This document shows positions 55,366 to 64,000 of a stretch of DNA of 64,000 nt, piece after piece (within the stretch, counting starts at the first letter, position 1; each line of letters begins with the position of its first letter). The position numbers were made by a program, and so were the translations under genes. Under the pieces are notes generated by a model. It was not told where the DNA came from and did not search any database. It worked only from the letters and a program-made list of their open reading frames with translations. Where the stretch lies: assembly GCA_016618085.1 (NCBI GenBank), contig JABLTG010000051.1, positions 42,925-106,924 on the forward strand. Reading direction: 5' to 3'. This DNA is from Neovahlkampfia damariscottae (lineage: Eukaryota; Heterolobosea; Selenaionea; Neovahlkampfiida; Neovahlkampfiidae).

Positions 55366-58338
55366 ATGAAAGAGAAAGAAGGTATTCACACATTTGACTA
55401 ATCATATGAAGAAGTACCTGAATTTGTAACCAAAGTAGCCGATATTTTAGAAGAAAAACTCTATGAAAAAAGAGATTATCCAGAGTTTTATATTTTTGGT
55501 TCACGTTTGTACGAAATGAGTGACGAAAAATCAGACTATGACATTTTTGTTCCTTTTAATGGTCGTTTTAAAAAAATAGAACTTCAATTTGAAAAAGAAG
55601 AATTCAACATTCACATTAAAGACCAAAATACTTTTTCAAAACTAATTGAAGAACAAGATCCGTTTTGTTTGACAATACTTTGGACACCAGACAAATTTAT
55701 TTATAAAACACCACAAAATGATTCAAGATACACAAGACCAGAACCAGATTTACATTTCAATCAAGATTCATACTGTTTGAATGGAAAATTACTCCAAAAA
55801 AATTTTATTGCTGAAAAGAACCTTTGTCTTCACAAATCAGAAAGATACTTCAAAAATAACAAAAGAATTTCTTTAAAGAATATGATTCATGCTATTAGAT
55901 ATTTATTATTTGGAAATCAAATTATTGAAAATAGAAAAATAGTTGATTATACAGTTGCAAATGAATATCAAAAAAAAATCTTTGAATTATCATTTGATAC
56001 ATGGAAAGAATATTATGATGAATTTTCAAAAATTTTACAACAAGTTGAAGAAAAATTTAACAAAAACGTGAATGAATATTTTAAAGAAATTGAATTTTAT
56101 GATAAAAAACCAAAAAATTCATTAAGTACTTTAGAATATTTAAAGAATCACACTTTGGATGAACTGTCTCAAAATTATGATATCAGATATAGGGTTGAAA
56201 AGAAAACAAAAAATATCACCTTAGATACTCGTAATGGAAAATCTGAACATTTAATCCAACAAGAATGTTATTCACTTTTAATTGATGAAAAATTCAATTG
56301 TATTTCATGGGCTGGACTTAACACTTTATATCATGGTGCGGAAAAAGCACCAAAATTAAATTATGAAAAACTTTTCTACAGTCCAATAGATGCTAAAGAT
56401 AATAATGTCGTTGTTTATTATGATCAAACTAAAAATGAATGGAATTCTGATGGTAGATGCTCTTCTGAAGTTTTGGGAAAAATTGCAGATTGCTTTCCAG
56501 AATTGAAATCAAAATGTTTTGTGCTTGTTGAAGATGAAAATCAAGAATTATTTTTGGATAGAGTATGGGACAAAACAACATTTACAGAAGATGATTTACA
56601 ATTTTATTCCAAAATATTAGATTCTTTAAGTGATATCGTTGACAAAGAAGAAGAAGAAGAACCTTTAATTGGTAAACCATTCAATATCAAAACAGTTCAA
56701 TACATAGAAACGGACTTGAAGAAAATCAACATATTTCTCAGTGAATATAGAGAGTATAGACCTATTGAACTATTAGTCAAAGATAACCAAAACAATAGAT
56801 GTATTTTTGGATGCCCTGCAAATAAAATTGTTCCACAAATCCAAAAGAAAGAAATCTCCGAAAATGATGGATTTTTGATGTTGATTAAATCACATCCAAA
56901 ATATTTGGATGAAATTGCTGAATACCTTCAATTTGAAATTGGTTTTCGCACAACAATGAAATTTGATATCTTAGTTAAACAATATCGTCAAATGATTGAA
57001 AAAATTCAAATTCAATTTGATCAAGGTATTGAAGATGAAGCTTTAAATGAGATATTTTTACATTTGAAAAATCAAAGAGATATTCATGAATACTTTATTG
57101 AAAATGATTTTAAAGTTTTAAAAAATTTAATTAATTTCAAATTCAAATCAAAAAAAATGATTCCATTTTTACATGATCAAAATTTATGTGAATTACTTCC
57201 AGTAGAAGTTTTTGAAATCATTTTTTCATTTTTACCAAAAAGAGAAATAAAATACCTATCATTAGTTGTATCAAATTCATTTAATTGGATTAGAAATAAT
57301 GAATATTTAGTTTCTTTAATTTTAAAAAATGTAAAGAAATTATATGACAGAGATACTTTTGAAAGTATTTTACCATTTTTTGAAACTTCAAAATTTGAAT
57401 TATTTTCTAGAATGTTACCTTATTCAAAACAACAAATTGGACAAACAATATCACTTTATGATAATCTTTATTTATTAAAACCAAGAAAATTGAATGAATT
57501 AGAACTTGAATTATTCAATGTTTATAATGAAGAAAAGAAATTGAATTCACATTCTATTGTTTCTTATAATCAATTTTTAGAAAATTTAGAAAAGTATTTT
57601 AAATTCAGTAAATGGAAAGATTCAATTAATTGGAGACATTTTCGTATCATTGGTGGATCCATTTTGAAATGTTTATTAAAAAAATCATTTGAAACTGAAA
57701 AACAAGACATTGATATTTTCTATTATGGTGATTATTATTCATTTGATTCATCTTATTATGATTTTTATATTGCAATGGATAAATATTCACCAATGGAAGA
57801 TTTTCATGATGACTATGTTGATCGTGTGAGAACTATGTACCTTGAAATTGATGATGTCTGTTTGAATTTTCAATTTATTCTTTACAATAGCAACAAGAAT
57901 AGAGATCATTTCTTTCAAATTCTTGATCAAGATTGTTGTCAAGTTGGATTTGATGGTAAAAGAGTCATTGCAAGTTATTCATTTATTCAATCATTAAATA
58001 CTGGAACAATGATGAATTATCATTTACAAGTTGATAATTATTGTGAAGAAAATACTTTTAATAGAATCAAAAAATATATTTCTAGGGGATTTACTTTTAT
58101 TTCTCCAAAGAATTTTGATTTTGTTAATTGTTCAAAATTTTATGAATTTGGTGAAAAACTTGAAGAAAATTCAAAAGAAATTGAACAACAAGAAGATTTT
58201 GTTGAAGAAAAAGAAGAAGATGATTCTGATGCATCTTATGGAGACAATGATGAATATTCAATGGCCGAAAAAGCTTTTGAAGAAAATAGAGATGATTTAA
58301 AAGTTAAAGCAAAAGCAAAAGATTTATTACTGAAATAA
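55366..58338 (+). CDS. Nucleotidyltransferase / F-box / nucleotidyltransferase-like protein
   Basis: The protein has about 980 residues. Exon 1 is 16 nt (55366-55381), followed by a 30-nt intron. The N-terminus is a polymerase-beta-type nucleotidyltransferase: FYIFGSRLYEMSDEKSDYDIF (GS at 35-36, DxD at 47/49). The middle (about residues 597-645) is an F-box: LLPVEVFEIIFSFLPKREIK. From about residue 745 a second nucleotidyltransferase-like motif appears: FRIIGGSILKCLL followed by KQDIDIFYYG (GGS then DxD at about 771-773). The C-terminus is acidic. This suggests a protein that adds NMP groups to a target held by, or degraded through, an SCF ubiquitin ligase; that is inference. Both NTase motifs keep the metal-binding pair. 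CCAAT is 34 bp upstream. Confidence 0.75.
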
Positions 58339-58404
58339 TTTGACACATTAAAAAAATCTATTTTTTATTTGTTTTTAATTGGTCAACTCTTTCACTTTTT
58401 CAAC

Positions 58405-59634
58405 ATGCCGACAAAGTCCTCATCACTCTCAGTTTTTGTTGTCAACCAACTGATGGTAATTATGACAGCAGTACTTTTCCCACAAAATTTGCTTCCTGTT
58501 TCTATTTTCTTCATTTTAAGAAACTTCATATTTATTTCTTTGGAAAAAACTTTTGGTGATGTTATTGTCAATACAAAAAGTAAATTACTTTTGGTAATTT
58601 ATCATTGTATAAAAATGGTTGGCGTAATTATTCCATTTTATATTATTTTCACTTACAAATTCAAAACAACATATTTTGTCACAACAGAAAATGAAGCGTT
58701 GCAAAATTTTCCTGAACTTTTAAATTTGGTATCTATGATTCCATGTATTGTCGGGTTACAAAGTTTTTTCACATTGAACAACAAAAATCCAACTCCAACT
58801 TTAAATGAAACAATTAAAGTTATAGCCACTCTCATCGTTTGGAATATGATTAGAATTTATCCAGGGTAAATTAACATGTTATTTAAATCATTTGATAGTG
58901 TATTTGATGAAAAATTCACACCTGGGAATGAAATTGATAATGTGTTAAAATTTGGATTCGCTGTTACTTTTGTTGTGTTCATCAAAAATGTTACTGAAGT
59001 ATTTTTCAAAAAACCTACAACTGATGTAGTTGAAACACCAAGTAAAATAGATCTTGTAATTGATTTATTTTGATTATTCTAACTTTCTATTGCAGAAGGT
59101 ATTTCATTCAGAAAATATTCTCTTTCACATTTCACACTTATTGGAAAATATTTCAATTGTCAAGACTTATGAAATATTTTTGGTCATTTTGATTTCACTT
59201 CAAACTGATTTTTATACAATGATTTTATTTATTGTGGTTGCAACACCACTTCAACATTTGAAAAAATACCCAAAAATTTATGAATTAAACTTCACTTCAA
59301 TATTTTTTAAAGCTGTTCAATTTGGATTATTTGTTGCAGGAGCTCTTGTTATTTATCAAATGGAGACATGGGATTCTGTTACTTTCAAAAATGATTTTTT
59401 TGTTTGTATTGCTCTTTTATTGGCTTCTGAAGTTATTGATGCATTCATTTTTCATAGCATAACAAAGGTTACATTTGACTTGGAAGTTCTCTTTGGAAAT
59501 GGAATTATGTGTTGGATTGTGGCAATACATCGGGACAGTGTCTTTGGGATATTGAAATATGGAATGACTATTTCATTTGTAACAAATTGTACTGCGTTCA
59601 TTTGCTTTGTTTTGTTCATTTTAACAAAGAAATA
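58405..59634 (+). CDS. Multipass membrane protein, unassigned
   Basis: This is about 370 residues with roughly nine hydrophobic helices (LMVIMTAVLFP, LLLVIYHCIKMVGVIIPFYIIF, FGFAVTFVVFIKNV, YEIFLVILISLQTDFYTMILFIVV, FFVCIALLLASEVIDAFIF, FVTNCTAFICFVLFIL). Polar loops are short; one reads KKPTTDVVETPSKID. Two introns (about 58867-58899 and 59057-59092) are spliced out, and the second has a CTAAC branch site. No transporter or channel motif is obvious. It is possibly a TMEM-like or sterol-sensing family member. ATTGGTCA at 58378 precedes the ATG by 27 bp. Confidence 0.7.
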
Positions 59635-59906
59635 AAGTTTGGGCTCATCATTCCTAAAACAAATTTCAAAGAGCCAATCATTTTTTAGAGAAGCAAAAAT
59701 GGATATCAAAAACATCTAAAAAGGAAAGTTGAAACATCAAAATACAAAAAGCTCTAATTTATCATTTGAAGTGGATTTTGTGAACAAAATTTCTCAACCG
59801 ATTTTTTTCCGAACCAATCCAAATTGCTTTATTTTTAGAAAAAGTTCAATTTGCATCTATAAATAGAACGAAACTCCGAAGTTTTTTTGTCCAACAACAG
59901 AGAACA

Positions 59907-60821
59907 ATGCTCCAAACAAATAACTCTAACAGTAATAATTATGAATAAAACTAACCTAAAGACGTAAACTGTGCACATCCTTGTACGTTTAGAGGTCTAT
60001 GCGTGGATTGTGGCTCAAATTTACAAAATTTTGATTCATACGAAAAAAAAGAGTCTTTAGATTGGTTGAATTTACCAGGCTTTGAAGCACATCAATCTTA
60101 CCTCATCGAGAACCTGTATGAAGACGATAACGAGAGACTTATTCAACAAAAGAAGCTTAGACTTGTTCTAGATTTGGATGAAACTCTGATTCATACCAAA
60201 AAAGTCTCAAAAAATGAACACATTGAAGAAGATTTGATGGACATTGTTGAACACATTGAAGAATCATTTGTTGAAGAATTTTACGAAACACAACAACAAC
60301 AAATCCACTTTCAAAGTGAATCATTTTTTTCTTACAAAGAAGAAATACCGCATGATACTTTTCAACTCGGAAATACATGGTACAGGGTATTACTTCGTCC
60401 TGGAGTTGAAAATTTTTTATCAGAAGTTTCAAAAGATTTTGAATTATACGTTTATACACACGGAACTACCGAATACTGTCACAAAGTATTGAAATTTTTA
60501 AAAAAAAGAATGGATTTTTTAGGATTACCATTCAACCTTCAAGCAATTCATTCAAGAAAAACTCAAAAAAGATTTAAAAAAAATTTGAAAAAAATGTACT
60601 GTAAAAGATCAATTTCAGTAATCATTGATGATAATCCAAATGCTTGGAGCTTAGAAGATCAAAATTCAATTTTAACAGTAACACCTTTTAAAGGTGATTC
60701 AAATGATAAAGAATTGATCTATCTTTATCAATATTTGATCAACGTTCATGGATTGTTTTTTGAAACTACTTCAACTAAACCAGATGTTAGAAGAGTTTTA
60801 GCTAAAATGTTGAACGATTAA
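59907..60821 (+). CDS. FCP1/SCP-like CTD phosphatase
   Basis: This is a HAD-family Ser phosphatase for the RNA polymerase II tail or related substrates. Joining the first exon (MLQTNNSNN) across a 30-nt intron gives a short zinc-binding module, CAHPCTFRGLCVDCGSNL, as at the N-terminus of Fcp1 (CxHxxxxxxxCxxCG). The catalytic DxDxT motif is LVLDLDETLIHT. It continues with WYRVLLRPGVENFLSEVSKDFELYVYTHGT, the C-terminal SISVIIDDNPNAW with the second Asp pair, and ends without a BRCT domain. A TATAAATAG sequence at 59859 is 48 bp upstream of the ATG, one of few TATA-like elements in the window, with CCAATCC near 59814. Confidence 0.85.
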
Positions 60822-60895
60822 ATTATAACATGTAACACATATGTACAACAAAAAATATAAAAAAACAAAACAAAAATTTAAAAAAATAAAAAAAT

Positions 60896-62221
60896 TTAAA
60901 TTAAAATATTATTCAAATATTCATCATTTCTTATTTTCTGGAATTCAATCAAAGAAGAATAGGTTTGATCATAGATTCCAAGAAAAAGAGATTCTTCATT
61001 TGGAGCAAAGGTTATTCCAGATATTTCACCAAAAACATCAAGTATTTGCTCACTTTTGTAATTTTTAGTTGCATCATAAATGTGACCAAAATCAGCTGCT
61101 TCAGAAACAGCCAACAATGTCCCAGATTTATTATAAGTAACAGATCGAATTGATGATATTTTTCCTGGTAAAGTATATAAACACTCATTTGATTTTCTGA
61201 TATCCCAAATTCTTGTTGTTTGATCTTGTGCTCCTGTAGCAATTTCAAATTCTTTTGTAGGATTCCAACAACTTGAAAATGGATAATGAGTATGTCCATT
61301 TAAAGTACAAACAGTTTTTCCAGTTGATTTATCTAATATGGGTATTTTTAAATCATCTAATAAAACTGAAATTAATTTTTCATTTAATTTTGAAGCTGTT
61401 GCTTGATTTACACAAACTTCAAATTTAAATGTTTCTTTTAAACCAAAATTTTCATTGAGTATTCTCATTGTATCATCATTTGAAGAAACTATTATTTCAA
61501 ATGAATTTTCATTTTTTTTTTGATTCAATTCAACAAAATTTGAAATTGAATTCTCATTTTCTGATATTTTTTTTTTGAATAATACTTCATCTTTCTTTAA
61601 TGATTTTACAACTAATTCACCATGTAATCCTCCACATACTAATAAATTCTCATTTCCAGTTAAACTAACAATTTTTATATTTTCTTCTGTTAGATCAAGT
61701 ATTTTTTCATTCTTTCCATATTCCGAATCATGATATAAAACTCTATTCCATTTCCAAATAGTTGATGTATTATTCATGTGTAAAACTTCATTTTTTGAAA
61801 TTGATTTAATCATATGTCTCAATTGAAAATGAGTCATTTCACAACGAGCTGATCTTGTATTCAATTTGAATTTATAAAAACAAGAATCATCTTCTACTTT
61901 CGTCATTTTATCCTTTTAAATTATATTAAAAAAAAAAAAACAAAAAATACTTCATCAAAAGAAAAAAATTCATCGTTTTGATATTCTTTGTTGAATATTT
62001 TATATCTTTCAATTCTTTCATATTTGAATCTAATGTTTAAATTATAACTTATTTTACTTTGATCTTGGGTATCTTAAACTAAAACTCATTCCTTGAATAT
62101 CTTTTCCTTGTTTCGCTTGATTTTCAGTTGTATCATGCAAAAAACGAGTTATATTTATTATATTATGTTTTAAATTCCATAAATCAGGGTTTTTTCCTTT
62201 TTCATAATTCTCTATTTCCAT
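60896..62221 (-). CDS. WD40 protein of the SPAC2A9.03/plant uncharacterised family
   Basis: The N-terminal exon has MEIENYEKGKNPDLWNLKHN and KQGKDIQGMSFSLRYPRSK, the family's GKDIQGIPW block. After an intron at about 62020-62057 comes FKYERIERYKIF. The second exon (after an intron near 61912-61950) has FKLNTRSARCEMTHFQLRHMI, then blades such as NLLVCGGLHGELVVKSL, STGKTVCTLNGHTHYPFSSCW, EIATGAQDQTTRIWDIRKSNEC, VSEAADFGHIYDATK and DVFGEISGITFAPNEESLFLGIYDQTYSSLIEF. Molecular function is not known to me; yeast and plant homologues are listed simply as WD proteins. The TGATTGGTCA box at 62257 is 36 bp upstream. Confidence 0.8.
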
Positions 62222-62381
62222 GGTCGAATGATTTGTTGTTTTGTACAATGTGTTGATGATTGGTCAATATCAAATTTTTAATAGTACATAATCCAAAATT
62301 ATTATTACTGTTTCTATTTGATTCCAAGAATTTTTTCATATTTAATCTTGCAAATAGAATCTAATTTTTGTCCAATCAACG

Positions 62382-63287
62382 ATGCACAAATTCTTGTTGG
62401 TGTTAGTCGTTTTTTCATTCCTGTTTTTCACCATCAACGCAGTTCCTGTCCGTTGTGGTGAAGTTACTGTTGATGCTTTGGAATATGAAGAAGAATTAGA
62501 CATTGCAGATGATCTTGATGAAGATTTAGATATGTTTCAATTGGCAAATCCTTGTAAAACAGGTAAAGTCTGTGTTCATTACTGCAAAAGACCAAATGGG
62601 TCAATTTCATTGAAACATAAAATTTACTTGGCTGATTTTGTTCAACATTCCATTGGAAATGAAGTTGACAAAACAAAAGCATTTGACGAAGCATGTATCA
62701 AAAGAACAATGACAAAATCATTTAGAAATTTGTTATTAAAGAAAGCATTGATATTTGTCATCAATAAAATCAAAAGGAATCCTAAGGCACATTCAAGAGT
62801 CACAAAAAGTTTTCGACTTGCAAAGAGAAAATGGAGAACACTTTTGAGATACCTTGAAGCTGAAGGTACACCACTTGAACAATATTTTGGACAAATGGCT
62901 CAAATGTTCAATACATTTGGTAAAATTTGTGTAAAAGAAAAACATTGGAGAAGAACAGTTGGTCAAAAATTAAAAGATTTTCTTAATAGTGGATATGATA
63001 GAAGTGTGCAAAAAGAAAAGAACAAATCTTTAAAAAAATACTTGAAAAATAAATTCAAAAAGTTAAAAAGTTCAGAATCAAAAGCTAAAGATTTAAATCT
63101 TTCACGTACAATGAAAGTTTTGACAAAAATGTATATTCGTAGATTCAAAAGAATTATTCTTGCATTAGATGCGGATAAACGCTATTGTGTTTGTGATCAC
63201 TACACATCACAACCAGGAATTTCAGTTCCACCACAAGTAACTGAAAAGATCAACACTCGTTGTTCAGAAAAAATGAAAGGAAATTAA
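62382..63287 (+). CDS. Secreted basic helical protein, unknown function
   Basis: Single exon, 301 residues. A signal peptide (MHKFLLVLVVFSFLFFTINA) is followed by an acidic segment (EYEEELDIADDLDEDLDMF), which could be a propeptide. The mature part is Lys/Arg-rich and helical (KKALIFVINKIKRNPK, RLAKRKWRTLLRYLEAEG, LKKYLKNKFKKLKSS). Cys pairs near the start (CKTGKVCVHYC) and end (CVCDHY, NTRCSEK) could form disulfides. The acidic-pro/basic-mature layout is seen in secreted antimicrobial or pore-forming peptides, but nothing here proves that role. It lies next to the Fanzor gene, with tail-to-tail orientation. Confidence 0.65.
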   Translation: MHKFLLVLVVFSFLFFTINAVPVRCGEVTVDALEYEEELDIADDLDEDLDMFQLANPCKTGKVCVHYCKRPNGSISLKHKIYLADFVQHSIGNEVDKTKAFDEACIKRTMTKSFRNLLLKKALIFVINKIKRNPKAHSRVTKSFRLAKRKWRTLLRYLEAEGTPLEQYFGQMAQMFNTFGKICVKEKHWRRTVGQKLKDFLNSGYDRSVQKEKNKSLKKYLKNKFKKLKSSESKAKDLNLSRTMKVLTKMYIRRFKRIILALDADKRYCVCDHYTSQPGISVPPQVTEKINTRCSEKMKGN

Positions 63288-63289
63288 AT

Positions 63290-63420
63290 GTTAAATTTCG
63301 TTTAAAACTACTTTTGGAAATATATTTTTTTTTTCCGCTATCTTAAAACTGACTTTTCTGTTCATTCTGATTAATCAAGTTTCTTTCGGGATAGGACCGT
63401 CGCCAACAGTACTGGCAGTT
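63290..63420 (-). ncRNA. Candidate 3' guide-RNA (omega-RNA) region of the Fanzor element
   Basis: The last 45 nt of the nuclease ORF (63378-63420) are strikingly GC-richer than the rest and include palindromes CAGTACTG (63408-63415) and, at the stop codon, TGATTAATCA (63368-63377). In TnpB/Fanzor elements the guide RNA scaffold overlaps the 3' end of the ORF and continues downstream. The position fits; the RNA itself is inferred. Confidence 0.35.
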
Positions 63421-64000
63421 TTTGGATTTCCAATAAAATTTTGTATATTCATCAGAAATATATTTCTTGCTCCATTATAATCTCTTGGAAGAGAAAAATT
63501 ACAATATTTACAATTGAAATGATCTTTTTTTCCAAGTTTCCAATCTATTTTTCCACATGATCCACATGTACAACTGGTATAATGTTCTGAAACTTCATGT
63601 ACTTGAACAGAATCTTTTTGAGCAAGATGTTTTAGTGTTTGACGAAATTGAAAATGAGACCAATGAAGCATTTTTCTCACTGTTGTACTATGAATTTTTC
63701 TTTCCCATTTTTTAATCATTCCTTTGACTGGAAATTTTGAAATCAAAATTTCATCATTATTTTCACAAAGATCTTTGGAAACACTTTTATGAAATGCTTC
63801 TTTCAATCCTTGAATTCGGTTTTGATATTTTTGATATTTTTTCTTCAATTTATATCTTTTTTTTTTTAATTTTTTTATTTCTTCTTTTGACATTTTATCA
63901 TTGGACTTATTTTTATCAATCTCAGATTGAATTTTATCACATTTCAACGCATTTTTAAATAATTTTGAAACATCACCTTTTTCATATTCCGTAAATTTTC
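63375..64000 (-). CDS. Fanzor (eukaryotic TnpB) RNA-guided nuclease, N-terminus outside window
   Basis: The frame is open from the right edge to a TGA at 63375. C-terminal TnpB/OrfB landmarks are all present: a Lys-rich helical region, KEAFHKSVSKDL preceding the RuvC-II strand, the zinc ribbon YTSCTCGSCGKIDW...CKYC (two CxxC pairs), and RuvC-III LPRDYNGARNIF with its Asp. The RuvC-II Glu expected in an ENDxIVVEDL-type block is Ser here (NNDEILISKF). Glu residues occur about 48-51 positions later in VHEVSEHYTS, just before the zinc ribbon; this matches the rearranged active site described for Fanzor proteins. RuvC-I and the wedge/REC region lie beyond the window. No intron is seen in this part. 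Confidence 0.88.
   Translation of the reverse strand, partial: KFTEYEKGDVSKLFKNALKCDKIQSEIDKNKSNDKMSKEEIKKLKKKRYKLKKKYQKYQNRIQGLKEAFHKSVSKDLCENNDEILISKFPVKGMIKKWERKIHSTTVRKMLHWSHFQFRQTLKHLAQKDSVQVHEVSEHYTSCTCGSCGKIDWKLGKKDHFNCKYCNFSLPRDYNGARNIFLMNIQNFIGNPKTASTVGDGPIPKET

Noticed and set aside
62382-63287. Secreted basic protein as part of the Fanzor element
   Set aside because: It is on the opposite strand, with its own signal peptide and host-like composition; simple neighbour is more likely.

Overview
The window is nuclear DNA from a very AT-rich, gene-dense, free-living microbial eukaryote. By eye G+C is roughly a quarter. There are about fifty protein genes and one tRNA gene. Most genes are split by GT-AG introns of only about 26-45 nt, often with a CTAAC- or CTAAT-like branch site, and intergenic gaps are commonly 30-200 bp. 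Mitochondrial proteins (Lon with a presequence, a KGD4-like 2-oxoglutarate dehydrogenase subunit, an LYR protein, LysRS, Mdm12) point to a respiring mitochondrion. Two G-alpha subunits, a PKA catalytic subunit, a CRIB effector, a CCT-domain protein and an actin-binding CH/ADF-H protein fit an amoeboid or amoeboflagellate protist (heterolobosean or amoebozoan). I cannot fix the lineage from sequence alone.

Layout. 1-8.7 kb: E2 ubiquitin-conjugating enzyme, ATF6-like membrane bZIP, PfkB sugar/nucleoside kinase, low-complexity protein, G-alpha, HRI-like eIF2-alpha kinase. 8.9-15.1 kb: second G-alpha, PH/coiled-coil protein, degenerate DEAD-box protein, SMP lipid-transfer protein, Alba-RGG protein. 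15.5-25.9 kb: GPI-anchored Cys-rich surface protein, RRS1, MKT1-like, CRIB protein, glucose-6-phosphate isomerase, UBX protein, CCT-domain protein. 25.9-33 kb: CTC1-like OB-fold protein, atypical SDR, TFIIIC-type WD40, LYR protein with a tiny divergent partner, ELOF1. 33-40 kb: secreted alpha/beta hydrolase, PKA, KGD4, CCT chaperonin subunit, GDP-mannose transporter. 40-52 kb: CH+ADF-H protein, small ER-type membrane protein, LysRS, tRNA-Leu, TRAF/RPA70N/MATH protein, longin-like protein, mitochondrial Lon. 52-64 kb: secreted acidic protein, DCN1, Mdm12, TrmB-like methyltransferase, nucleotidyltransferase/F-box protein, multipass membrane protein, FCP1-like phosphatase, WD40 protein, secreted basic protein, and at the right edge a Fanzor/TnpB RNA-guided nuclease.

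Themes. (1) Stress signalling: an ATF6-like ER sensor and an HRI-like eIF2-alpha kinase lie about 5 kb apart. (2) ER-mitochondria lipid contacts: an Mdm12 homologue and a second SMP protein. (3) A CCAAT element, usually ATTGGTCA or TGACCAAT, stands just upstream of most start codons and sometimes overlaps the ATG. (4) Splicing is extreme: exons of 2, 5, 8 and 16 nt can be deduced, and one site has three introns abutting with zero-length exons between them. (5) The most striking proteins are the Fanzor with a rearranged RuvC active site, the TRAF-coiled coil-RPA70N-MATH protein, and the F-box protein flanked by two nucleotidyltransferase-like domains.
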